Shown in pieces: positions 1-7,166 of a stretch of 14,357 nucleotides of DNA. The position numbers and the translations under genes were made by a program. Origin of the DNA: Anaerolineales bacterium (lineage in GTDB: Bacteria; Chloroflexota; Anaerolineae; 4572-78; NAK82). A model generated the notes under the pieces. That model saw only the letters and a program-made list of their open reading frames with translations, did no database searches and had not been told where the DNA came from. Where the stretch lies: the NCBI GenBank assembly GCA_024643945.1, contig JAHELX010000085.1, positions 1 to 14,357 of the forward strand. Reading direction: 5' to 3'. How positions within the stretch are numbered: position 1 is the first letter of the stretch; every line of letters begins with the position of its first letter.

Positions 1-414
1 GACCCCGCGCTGTGTGACGCATGTCTGGCGTGTGTGGCCGCGTGCCCCAATGACGCCATCCAGCAATCCCAGTTGCCTGAGCTGGTGCCGGCTGGGGAGG
101 GGGAAATCGTCGAAGGAGAGGTCATCGGCCGCCAAGTGATGCTGGCTCCGGAGGCCGGTCCGCCCGCCATGCTCCGAGCGCCAGGCCGGTTGGCGACCCT
201 GGCCGGTACGGCGCTGTCTTTCGTGGGAAGCTGGCTCCTGCCACGCGCTGCTGATGCATTAGTAGACGCCGTTGAGCGCCGGCTGATGCTGGGAGAGGAC
301 TCCGCCCCGTCAACACCTACCCTTCGCTCCGGATCTCAGGCCTCAATGAGGCGGATGGAGGGCCGAAGGGCTGGCCGGCCTCGTCGACGCCAACGGCGCC
401 GGCGGGGCCGATGA
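1..414 (+). CDS. 4Fe-4S cluster-binding protein, C-terminal part (5' end outside window)
   Basis: The frame is open from the first base, so the gene begins upstream of the window and 137 residues are visible. The first visible residues carry four cysteines spaced C-x2-C-x2-C-x3-C-P (visible residues 5, 8, 11, 15), the classic ligand set of one [4Fe-4S] cluster in ferredoxin-like electron carriers. After this comes an acidic stretch, then a moderately hydrophobic stretch (about residues 60-85) that could be an amphipathic or membrane-contacting helix. The tail is very Arg-rich, with about 15 Arg in the last 30 residues. Only the cluster motif is diagnostic, so the whole protein could be a ferredoxin, a reductase subunit or a larger multi-cluster protein. 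A GTG at 34 lies inside the cluster motif and would cut it, so it is not the start. Base use is GC-rich, unlike the methyltransferase gene that follows. Confidence 0.72.
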   Translation, partial: DPALCDACLACVAACPNDAIQQSQLPELVPAGEGEIVEGEVIGRQVMLAPEAGPPAMLRAPGRLATLAGTALSFVGSWLLPRAADALVDAVERRLMLGEDSAPSTPTLRSGSQASMRRMEGRRAGRPRRRQRRRRGR

Positions 415-463
415 GCATGTCCTAGTTGGTACCGATCGATTTCAACGGTGGGTAGTGCAAACC

Positions 464-1261
464 ATGATACAGGACATTCTTAACGAAATCCGGCGCGGTC
501 TGTCAAGAGAAGGCTCAAGCAGACTCCAATACACCAGAAAAGCATTCTGGATGATCCCCCAATTGACCCGTCCCCGAATCTTGGATGTGGGCTGCGGTCC
601 AGGTGGGCCGACCCTGGAGCTGGCGAGATTAAGCGATGGGGAAATAATCGGCCTGGACATTCATCAGCCTTCCCTGGATGAGCTTTCGAAGAGAATAGAA
701 GAATCCGGATTATCAGAGCGTGTCCGTGTTGTGAACTGCTCAATATTCGAGATGGATTTTCCAGATGAAAGCTTCCACATCATCTGGTCTGAGGGTTCCA
801 TCCACGTTATCGGTTTCGAAAAGGGTCTTAAGGAGTGGCGAAGATTCATCCGACCAGGCGGTTTCTTGGTCGTTCATGACATGATCTGGCTACGCCCAGA
901 CCCTCCGCAGGAGATCCTGGACCACTGGCGGAAGGTTTATCCAGGGATAAGGACAGCATTTGAACGCATTAAGCACATCCCCATCTGTGGATATGAGCTC
1001 ATCGGACATTTCCCGTTACCCGAGGATTTGTGGTGGCTCGATTACTACGCTCCTCTCGAGAAACGGATAAATGGGCTTCGAGAGAAATATGCTGAGGATC
1101 AGGAGGCTCTGCGGATCCTTGATAAGGAACAACGTGAGGTTGATCTGTTCAAGAAGTATTCCAAGTGGTATGGGTCAGCGTTCTTTGTGATGCGGAAAAG
1201 AACTCATAATCGAAGAGAGCATGCTGGAGGAAAAGTTCGGTCAGGTCTGTTTGGAGTATAA
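464..1261 (+). CDS. Class I SAM-dependent methyltransferase (MT1)
   Basis: This 265-residue protein has a Rossmann-type methyltransferase core. Motif I reads ILDVGCGPGGPT (about residues 39-50), the acidic end of strand 2 is IIGLDI (D65, expected to hold the ribose of SAM), and the post-motif is RPGGFLVVHDM near residue 140. Known family members transfer a methyl group from SAM to small molecules, lipids, quinones or proteins, and the substrate cannot be read from the sequence. The C-terminal 100 residues are charged and helical and may form the substrate cap. ATG 464 is preferred because GGTGGG (447-452) lies about 11 nt upstream; a GTG at 455 is also in frame but sits too close to that site. 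The gene has lower GC than the next operon and stands 89 nt before it, so co-transcription is uncertain. It may have been acquired. Confidence 0.85.
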   Translation: MIQDILNEIRRGLSREGSSRLQYTRKAFWMIPQLTRPRILDVGCGPGGPTLELARLSDGEIIGLDIHQPSLDELSKRIEESGLSERVRVVNCSIFEMDFPDESFHIIWSEGSIHVIGFEKGLKEWRRFIRPGGFLVVHDMIWLRPDPPQEILDHWRKVYPGIRTAFERIKHIPICGYELIGHFPLPEDLWWLDYYAPLEKRINGLREKYAEDQEALRILDKEQREVDLFKKYSKWYGSAFFVMRKRTHNRREHAGGKVRSGLFGV

Positions 1262-1350
1262 GGCAAAGGTGAGACGCTGGATATAGGCTGATTATGAAAA
1301 GAGCATAGCTTGAGGCAAGCGACAGGACCCATCGAAGCAAGGAGTGAGAC

Positions 1351-2559
1351 ATGAATCGCCAGTTATTCTACCCCCTTTTCCTGCCGATGTGTGCGCTCAT
1401 CTTGCTGACTACAGGCTATATCTTGCCGGCCGGGGCCGAAAGCCCAGTAGTCCACGCCGTGCTGTTTTACTCGCCTGCCTGCCCCCACTGCCACAAAGTC
1501 ATCTCCGAGGACTTGCCGCCACTCCTGGGAAAATACGGCGAGCAGTTGCAAATCGTCGGCGTGGACACGACCCAACCCGGGGGGCATGCTCTGTACCAGT
1601 CTGCAATTCAGCGCTTCAGCATCCCGGAAGAACGGCGCGGCGTTCCAACGCTGATTATCGGCGATGTCGTGCTGGTTGGCTCCCTGGAAATCCCGCAACA
1701 ATTGCCCGACCTGGTCGAGAAGTACCTGGCGCAGGGTGGCGTGGCCTGGCCGGACATCCCCGGCCTGGCTGAGGCCCTGGCGGCTACCCAACCGACACCA
1801 ACTGCCGCCACTGCACAGCCGACGCCATCCATCTCTCCTACGCCGCTCGAACTAACCGTCACCTCCGCCCAGGCATCACTGACAAAACCCCAGGCGACAG
1901 CTTTTGCTTCTCCGGCAAGCATCACACCTGTCCCCACCCCAACACCGGTCAGGACAGTCCTTATGGTAACCGATGACGACCCGCCGGACTGGCGGGCGAA
2001 ACTGGCGGGCGACCCCGCCGGTAATGCCCTCTCCATTGTTGCGTTGGCCGGAATGGTGCTGGTCATAGGCTACGTGCCCGTCACCTGGCGCCGCGTGGCC
2101 AACGAGCCGGCGGCGTGGCAGTCGTGGGCAATTCCGCTACTGTCCCTGGTCGGCCTGGGCGTGGCCGGCTACCTGGCCTACGTGGAGACGCAGCAGGTGG
2201 CAGCCGTATGCGGGCCGGTGGGCGACTGCAACACGGTTCAGCAGAGCACATACGCCTGGCTGTTCGGGCTCATCCCGATTGGGGCGCTGGGGCTGGTTGG
2301 CTATGTGGCGATCTTGACTGCGTGGGTTGTGGCCCGCTGCGGGCATGGACAATTAGCTGCGCTTGCCGCGCTGGCGCTGTTGGCCATGACACTTTTCGGA
2401 ACGCTGTTCTCGATCTACCTGACCTTCCTGGAGCCATTCGTGATCGGGGCGACGTGCGCCTGGTGTCTGACCTCAGCCATTGTGATGACGGCGCTACTGA
2501 TGTTGACGGTCGCGCCTGGCAAGCGCGCGATCTCAGAGCTATTTCGCCAGGAGATGTGA
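1351..2559 (+). CDS. Exported thioredoxin/DsbA-like domain fused to a VKOR membrane domain
   Basis: The 402-residue protein starts with a signal peptide (residues 1-30, hydrophobic core then AGA). A thioredoxin-fold domain follows, with the DsbA-type redox pair CPHC (C44, C47) and a likely cis-Pro loop GVPT (P99). Residues about 145-215 are a Pro/Thr/Ser-rich linker. The C-terminal half has about five membrane segments and the VKOR signature: a loop cysteine pair C287/C293, a nearby Ser/Thr (299-300) and the active CxxC C369-A-W-C372. In characterised VKOR homologues this domain passes electrons from a thioredoxin-like partner to quinone and so drives disulfide formation outside the cytoplasm. 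The domain order here (thioredoxin first) is the reverse of the well-known VKOR-thioredoxin fusions. AAGGAG (1339-1344) lies 6 nt before the ATG. The next gene begins 1 nt after the stop, so the two are translationally linked. The target substrate is unknown. Confidence 0.9.
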   Translation: MNRQLFYPLFLPMCALILLTTGYILPAGAESPVVHAVLFYSPACPHCHKVISEDLPPLLGKYGEQLQIVGVDTTQPGGHALYQSAIQRFSIPEERRGVPTLIIGDVVLVGSLEIPQQLPDLVEKYLAQGGVAWPDIPGLAEALAATQPTPTAATAQPTPSISPTPLELTVTSAQASLTKPQATAFASPASITPVPTPTPVRTVLMVTDDDPPDWRAKLAGDPAGNALSIVALAGMVLVIGYVPVTWRRVANEPAAWQSWAIPLLSLVGLGVAGYLAYVETQQVAAVCGPVGDCNTVQQSTYAWLFGLIPIGALGLVGYVAILTAWVVARCGHGQLAALAALALLAMTLFGTLFSIYLTFLEPFVIGATCAWCLTSAIVMTALLMLTVAPGKRAISELFRQEM

Positions 2560-2560
2560 C

Positions 2561-3691
2561 ATGAAGTTCTTGCCTGGCTGGCTGCGTGGGTGGTTGGGGA
2601 ACAGCCAGCCCACTCCAACCAGCCGCCTACCGGTGATCCAAATCGAAATTACCAGCCGCTGCCAGATGCAATGTGTCTTTTGCGCCCACCAGGCGCTAAA
2701 GGGACAGTGGGTTCACGGTGATCTACCCTGGGAGCTTTACCGGGAGGCCATTGGCCCCGAACTTCAACACTTTGAGTTGATCTACCTGCAAGGATGGGGC
2801 GAGCCAATGCTACACCCCCACTTGTGGGACATGCTCGACCTGGCGCAGGGAGCTGGCTGCCGGACCGGCTTCACCACCAACGGCGCGCGGCTCACGCTCG
2901 ACTACTCAACCCGGCTCCTTAACACGGGGGTTGACATCTTGTGCATTTCCCTTGCCGGCGCCAGCAGCGAGACCCACGAGGCGCTGCGGGTTGGTTGTCG
3001 CTTTGATCACCTGGTGACCAACATCCAAACCCTGACTCGCCTCAAGGCGCAACGGGGCAGCGACCGCCCCTGGCTGGAACTGCATTTGTTAATGACCCGC
3101 GCTAACATTCACGAACTACCAGACTTTGTAGAACTGGCCGCCCGGCTGGGCGCTGACGAAGCCGTCGCCACTAACCTCACCTACACCCCCACGCCTGAAG
3201 CGGACAGCCTGCGCGCCTTTAGTTGCCTTGAACCCAACCCCACCTATCAGGAATTCGTAGCCCATGCGCAAGAGAAGGCCCAAGCGTCAGGTATAAGGTT
3301 TCGCCTTTACCCGCTGGTGAAAGGAGAGCCGCTTATGGGCTGCGATGCCCGACCGCTGGAGACGGCCTTTGTCAACCATATGGGCCATGTGACGCCCTGC
3401 GTATATCTGGGACTGTCGGTGAAGGGGGACATCCCGCGCATCTTCTGCGGACGGCAGGTGTCCGTAGATCGAGTTAGATTCGGCCACGTGAGCCAGGGGT
3501 TGATGGCAGCCTTCCACAGTCATGAAGCTGGGAAGTTCAAAGCGCCGTTGAGAAAGCTGAAAATGTCTACTCATCCAGCCTTTTTGTTCGGTGCACTGAC
3601 TACGGAGGCTACGACAGATTATACTGTCTCGGACCGTGTCTCGATACTGCCCATTGGATGCCAGAGCTGCTACAAGCAATATGGTATGTAA
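2561..3691 (+). CDS. Radical SAM protein with a short SPASM/Twitch-like C-terminus
   Basis: The 376-residue protein carries the radical SAM cluster motif C34-x3-C38-x2-C41, preceded by a strand of the TIM barrel (VIQIEITSRC), and a GWGEP motif (residues 78-82) that contacts the SAM amino group in this superfamily. The C-terminal third has further cysteines at C261, C280, C296, C367 and C370, with GHVTPC before C280. This resembles a reduced SPASM (Twitch-like) domain binding one auxiliary [4Fe-4S] cluster. Family members modify ribosomal peptides, enzyme active sites or cofactors by radical chemistry, and the exact reaction cannot be assigned. The start is ATG, 1 nt after the VKOR-fusion stop, with AGGAG (2549-2553) inside the upstream gene. 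A DUF59 protein follows. No signal peptide is seen, so it should act in the cytoplasm, opposite the exported domain of its operon partner. Confidence 0.88.
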   Translation: MKFLPGWLRGWLGNSQPTPTSRLPVIQIEITSRCQMQCVFCAHQALKGQWVHGDLPWELYREAIGPELQHFELIYLQGWGEPMLHPHLWDMLDLAQGAGCRTGFTTNGARLTLDYSTRLLNTGVDILCISLAGASSETHEALRVGCRFDHLVTNIQTLTRLKAQRGSDRPWLELHLLMTRANIHELPDFVELAARLGADEAVATNLTYTPTPEADSLRAFSCLEPNPTYQEFVAHAQEKAQASGIRFRLYPLVKGEPLMGCDARPLETAFVNHMGHVTPCVYLGLSVKGDIPRIFCGRQVSVDRVRFGHVSQGLMAAFHSHEAGKFKAPLRKLKMSTHPAFLFGALTTEATTDYTVSDRVSILPIGCQSCYKQYGM

Positions 3692-3716
3692 TTCGGGCGT
3701 CTTCCCGGAAGCTGTT

Positions 3717-4013
3717 ATGAAGGAAAACACCCAAGCCTTGGAACAGGCCATCGTTGAGCAGTTGCAGACTGTGATAGACCCGGGGACCGGCGCCGACGTA
3801 TGGCGCATGCGTTTGGTGGAAAACCTCACCGTGGATGAAAATGGGCACGTTCATTATCGCTTAAGTCCCTCATCGCCTTTGTGCCCGATTGCGATTCCAC
3901 TGGCGCAGATGATTAAGTCTGTCGTGAGTCAGGTGCCAGGCGTCACCGGTCAGACCATCGAGGTCACGAACTCTTTATCAATCCAAACGGCTTACTTGGG
4001 TACCCGGCCATAG
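3717..4013 (+). CDS. DUF59/MIP18-family protein, probable Fe-S assembly factor
   Basis: The 98-residue protein matches the DUF59 (MIP18/SufT/PaaD) pattern: an N-terminal helix, DPGTGADVWRMRLV (about residues 21-34) in place of the usual DPE-x-G-x-D-I-x-x-L-x-x-V, and a conserved cysteine segment SSPLCPIA (C56) followed by a helix and PGVTGQTIEV. Family members help build or insert iron-sulfur clusters. Here the likely client is the radical SAM enzyme encoded 25 nt upstream, an inference from operon position. ATG 3717 is chosen because it gives the normal family length. In-frame starts at 3636 and 3681 would overlap the radical SAM gene and add residues without homology. The 3' end overlaps the stop region of MT2 on the other strand by 22 bp, so no separate terminator fits between them. 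Confidence 0.78.
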   Translation: MKENTQALEQAIVEQLQTVIDPGTGADVWRMRLVENLTVDENGHVHYRLSPSSPLCPIAIPLAQMIKSVVSQVPGVTGQTIEVTNSLSIQTAYLGTRP

Positions 4014-4801
4014 AAAAGCGAATACGTGATGAAAGCATAGTAGTCGGGGAGATTCAAAATGAAATCCGGTGACTCTGGCTGGCAGAGCCGCTGAAATTCC
4101 GCCCAATCTTCTCGTGTTACCTCTGACTCTGCATTCCGCCAGAACATTTGAAAGCTCCCCGTCAAGGCATTCCTGATCGCGTCATCTAGGGGGGCATGAA
4201 CATCGGCCACAAAGGTGCGGACCTTGGGTTCCTCAAGCTCTGCTCCCTGAAGCCATCCCAGTGTACGCAAAATGTGCAACCCCGGCTTCATAGCGTCGGT
4301 GTAGGGGAAGTTCGCCGCATAACTCGCGTTCAACCGGGCCTCCAACAGGGGATAGCCTGGAAGCAGTCTTTGAGAAGACCAGAAGAGAATGGCGATAGCC
4401 CCTCCAGGCTTTACCACCCGCGCCAGTTCGTTCAATACTTCGGCAGGCAATCCCAGCTCTTTGGGTCCAACCCACAAGGTATCCGCATTCCATGCCCAAT
4501 CAAAGGCGTTGTCGTCAAAGGGGAGAGCGGTCATATTGCCATATTGAAATGAAACCTGTTCTGCTAGCCCGCTCTCACGTGCGGTTTTCTCTGCGTGGGC
4601 CAGACAGTGGCTGGAAATATCAACACCGGCGACATGTCCGTCGGGTGATATGGCTTCCGCCAGCCACAAGGTGTGCGTGCCGATCCCACACCCCACATCA
4701 AGTCCCCGACTCCCCTGGGGGAGTTGAAGCACGCGAATCGCTGAGCGGACGGCAGGTCCTGTCATACGGTGAATCCAGGCTGCTATGTCCAAGTAGCTCA
4801 C
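3992..4801 (-). CDS. Class I SAM-dependent methyltransferase (MT2), UbiE-like
   Basis: With GTG 4801 as start the protein has 269 residues. Motif I is GLDVGCGIGTHT (about residues 33-44), motif II GVDIS (D61), then NMTALPFDDNAFDWAW and the post-motif VVKPGGAIAILFW. These are features of the UbiE/COQ5-type methyltransferase group. The substrate is unknown. The C-terminal half (about residues 160-269) is less typical and ends with an aromatic-rich helix (DYYAFITYSLFYGR). The frame stays open upstream to 4894, but that would overlap the serine hydrolase by 71 nt. GTG 4801 has AGAGGTG ahead of it at about 9 nt and leaves a 22-nt gap, so it fits an operon better; GTG 4813 is the alternative. It is the third gene of the minus-strand run MT3, hydrolase, MT2. 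Confidence 0.85.
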   Translation of the reverse strand: MSYLDIAAWIHRMTGPAVRSAIRVLQLPQGSRGLDVGCGIGTHTLWLAEAISPDGHVAGVDISSHCLAHAEKTARESGLAEQVSFQYGNMTALPFDDNAFDWAWNADTLWVGPKELGLPAEVLNELARVVKPGGAIAILFWSSQRLLPGYPLLEARLNASYAANFPYTDAMKPGLHILRTLGWLQGAELEEPKVRTFVADVHAPLDDAIRNALTGSFQMFWRNAESEVTREDWAEFQRLCQPESPDFILNLPDYYAFITYSLFYGRVPK

Positions 4802-4823
4802 TTCAACCTTCACCTCTTCTACT

Positions 4824-6047
4824 TTAGCCTGGACGCTTGAGGCACCGGTAAAAGGCTTTCCGTACTGCTTTCTCGCGCGGATCGCCAGGACCATAAACGT
4901 CTATCTTGTTGCGTGCATATGCATAACCAACCTGGACTTCCGGATCGGCAAAAGCAAAAGACCCGCTAGCGCCCGCGAAGCCAAAGGCTTTACCGCTGAT
5001 GTCAAGTTCACGATTACCATAGAATGGCCTCTCAAAGCCAAGTGAGAAGCAAGTATCAACCAGCATAACCTCATCCCGCCAGCCTGAAGATGGTGGGACC
5101 GGTGGCATGGTCAATGCCTCGATAGTTTCCTCCTTCAGGTTGAGTTCTTTTCCGCCCGTGGCAAAGACGCTGTACGCCTTCGCCACACTTCGCACCTGAC
5201 CCACTCCGTTCTCCGAGGGTATTTCAACTGACTGGAAATCGCGTCTGTTCATGTTGCTATGATTGGTGAGACATCTGGGGTTCCACACGGTCCGATAGGT
5301 GATTGACTTTGATTTCAACGGGTTCAGGGCACACCTTAGATAGGGATGCTTGGCTAGCGCGAGTACCCCCCTGATTGGGCTAAGCGGTATGATCTTCGCA
5401 ATCCGTGAATCAGGGATTTCGGGTGGTAGGCCGATGTAGAACTCAAGATCGAGTGGCCTGGCAAGCTCATCCTGAAGGAAGCGTCCCAGGCTCCTGCGTT
5501 GTGGATCTATCCGGCGTATGAGCTCGCTCATATACCAACCGATGCTCCACATGTGGTATCCGTGCCTGATGCCTGGGGTCCAGGCCGGTTTCTGCCTGGC
5601 CAGTATGGTGGCGAGAGCATCCGGGTCTGCTATAATCCCCATGTCCAGCGGCTCATCGATGGTGCTCAGTCCGGCCTGGTGGGACAGTAGTTGCCGAACC
5701 GTGATGTTCTCCTTGCCGTGCTGCGCAAACTCAGGCCAATATGTGATCACCTTTTCGTCGTAGTCCAACAGCCGTCGCGAGTGAGCGACGGCAACTGCCA
5801 GTGCCGCCATGCCTTTCGTGACGGAAAACATAAGGATCAGCGTGTCTTCCTCCCAGGGAGCGCCGGTCTTGGGATCCCGGTAACCGCCCCATACATCCAG
5901 AACCTTCCTCCCTTGGTAGTAGATGGCGCAAGCCGCACCTACTTCGCTGCGTTCTGCGAAGTTCTTCCTGAACTCCCTCTCGACCTCTTCGAGACCTGGT
6001 GCAACCCAGCCGTGAATCACTAAGGTATCAGCTTTGGCCCTAACCAT
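4824..6047 (-). CDS. Serine hydrolase of the class C beta-lactamase/esterase family
   Basis: The 407-residue protein has the catalytic SxxK motif SVTK (S75, K78) and the second-motif region RHGYHMWSIGW with Y164, as in EstB-type esterases and LACTB-like proteins. Members hydrolyse esters, amides or D-amino-acid peptides through an acyl-serine intermediate, and few are true beta-lactamases. The third motif, usually FGHxGAGG, reads FGFAGASGS near residues 355-363, so the His is replaced by Phe. Adjacent ADPEVQVGYAYARNK is normal for the family. No signal peptide is visible, suggesting a cytoplasmic enzyme. ATG 6047 is preceded by GGTGAAA with a short spacer. The gene lies 35 nt after MT3 and 22 nt before MT2, so it sits in the middle of a probable three-gene operon. 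The substrate cannot be assigned. Confidence 0.88.
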   Translation of the reverse strand: MVRAKADTLVIHGWVAPGLEEVEREFRKNFAERSEVGAACAIYYQGRKVLDVWGGYRDPKTGAPWEEDTLILMFSVTKGMAALAVAVAHSRRLLDYDEKVITYWPEFAQHGKENITVRQLLSHQAGLSTIDEPLDMGIIADPDALATILARQKPAWTPGIRHGYHMWSIGWYMSELIRRIDPQRRSLGRFLQDELARPLDLEFYIGLPPEIPDSRIAKIIPLSPIRGVLALAKHPYLRCALNPLKSKSITYRTVWNPRCLTNHSNMNRRDFQSVEIPSENGVGQVRSVAKAYSVFATGGKELNLKEETIEALTMPPVPPSSGWRDEVMLVDTCFSLGFERPFYGNRELDISGKAFGFAGASGSFAFADPEVQVGYAYARNKIDVYGPGDPREKAVRKAFYRCLKRPG

Positions 6048-6082
6048 TTACTTTCACCAGCCACATATTTTGCCCAGAACCC

Positions 6083-6658
6083 CTAGCGTACACCTGGGTC
6101 ACTCTCTGCTTTTCTGAAATTATGCACCCTGTTCTCTTTTCCAACATAGGCGAACAGCCCGCCTTTGGTCAGGGACACAGGTGACCACCATGGACAAGCT
6201 GTCCACACCGCCATCGCCCCTTTCGGTTTCAGCAAGCGATACATCTCCGGCAGAAGTTGGTCCAGGGGCAAGGTTGGGGATGGAATGACACCAAAAAGCA
6301 AAACCAGATCGATGCTGTCATCGGCTAATCCGGGCCTCGTCGCGTCGGCCCTGATTAGCCTGACATTGGTCAGTCCAGCATCCCGTATCTTCCTCGCCAC
6401 CTGTTCGATAGCCAACGGGTGCAGGTCCATAGCATACATACAGCCCTCATCACCCACCAGCCCTGCTGCAGGGATGGTGAAGAACCCTGTGCCACAGCCA
6501 ACCTCCAAGACCTCCTGTCCCGACTGGATGCCAGCTCCCTTCAAGGTTTTGACGGCGTTGAAGAACCTGCGCCGTAATGGGCTTTCCATCACCGGAGCTA
6601 TCAATCTGAACAGAAAATGAGCTGCCAGGGAATCTCCAAAGGATCCATTCTTCTTCAT
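6083..6658 (-). CDS. Class I SAM-dependent methyltransferase (MT3)
   Basis: The 191-residue protein has motif I VLEVGCGTGFFT (about residues 50-61), an acidic strand-2 end YAMDLHP, a motif IV region DDSIDLVLLFGV and the post-motif LLKPKGAMAVW. It is a compact version of the family with almost no C-terminal substrate domain. Related small enzymes are often annotated only as methyltransferase domain proteins, sometimes next to membrane or lipid genes. ATG 6658 is the only sensible start, though only a weak AGG precedes it. It is the first intact gene of the minus-strand MT3-hydrolase-MT2 run. The remnant of another methyltransferase gene (ICMT-like) lies about 180 nt upstream on the same strand, so the operon may once have begun with that gene. 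The substrate is unknown. Confidence 0.85.
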   Translation of the reverse strand: MKKNGSFGDSLAAHFLFRLIAPVMESPLRRRFFNAVKTLKGAGIQSGQEVLEVGCGTGFFTIPAAGLVGDEGCMYAMDLHPLAIEQVARKIRDAGLTNVRLIRADATRPGLADDSIDLVLLFGVIPSPTLPLDQLLPEMYRLLKPKGAMAVWTACPWWSPVSLTKGGLFAYVGKENRVHNFRKAESDPGVR

Positions 6659-6840
6659 TGCCTGACTTCATCTTTCAAATGTGCTTTCAATCGAGGTGGT
6701 TGTCTAACGGCTGCGAACTCACCTACCGCGCCGGGTCTGCAAAGACATCTCACCGAACGAGACTGCCGGCAAAACCCAAGCTCCACTGCTTTCGAGCGCC
6801 GATGGGCACGGCCAAGTGCGGTGGGTTGTTATTTGGCTGT

Positions 6841-7060
6841 TCAATTGAATGGTTCAAGCTCAGAATCATCGCAAGGCTCACGATAGCGCTGACCACCAAC
6901 GCCCTTGTAGGGAAGTAACGCAGGAACATACCTTCGATATCTTTCGTAATCTTCACCGAATACCTCAATCCTGGCACAGCTCGGCACACCTGGTCACCCG
7001 GATGCACCCTCCTGTGTCTATCCAGGATATCCCCACCTCCAGTATATCTGACAAAGCCCT
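6841..7060 (-). pseudogene. Remnant of an isoprenylcysteine carboxyl methyltransferase (ICMT)-like gene
   Basis: Between in-frame stops at 6994-6996 and 6841-6843 the minus strand encodes 50 residues that include VFGEDYERYRRYVPALLPY (6963 downward). This closely matches the conserved C-terminal end of ICMT/phospholipid methyltransferase-type membrane enzymes, typically (E)xFGxxYxxYxxxVPxLIP. No start codon or membrane segments precede it in that frame. In another frame, at 7035-7055, the peptide FVRYTGG looks like a damaged form of the family's VRHPxYTGG motif. Together these suggest a gene broken by frameshifts and a small deletion, though the upstream match is weak. The piece is too short to be functional. 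Family members methylate membrane-associated substrates. It lies on the same strand as, and upstream of, the intact MT3 gene. Confidence 0.6.
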
Positions 7061-7148
7061 GCCTGTCATCGGATAAAGAGTGAGTTTGTCATACGCAAAA
7101 AGGACCGCCTTTCGGGCAACCCCTTTCCACATTGAGCGTAGTCGGTGT

Positions 7149-7166
7149 CTACGACAAATGTTGTAG
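7149..7166. promoter_or_regulatory. 18-bp near-palindrome, possible repressor operator
   Basis: The site reads CTACGACA-AA-TGTTGTAG. The two 8-bp arms match at 7 of 8 positions around a 2-bp centre. The core ACA-NN-TGT resembles operators of the BlaI/MecI/CopY repressor class (TACA-NN-TGTA), but the flanking base differs and no such repressor gene lies in the window. It lies 16 nt upstream of a minus-strand ATG (7132) at the head of the decayed ICMT-like region, so it may be the relic of that gene's control site. Confidence 0.35.

Noticed and set aside
3287..3829. Minus-strand 180-codon frame opposite the radical SAM and DUF59 genes
   Set aside because: It is opposite two genes with clear family motifs and has no recognisable protein features of its own.
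6702..6708. GTCTAAC, resembling an integron attC core site
   Set aside because: No matching GTTAGAC-type partner or folded attC arms occur within the usual distance, and there is no integrase.
6750..7007. Minus-strand open frame of 85 codons with a hydrophobic stretch
   Set aside because: It overlaps the better-supported ICMT C-terminal fragment in another frame; the hydrophobic run is a frame shadow.
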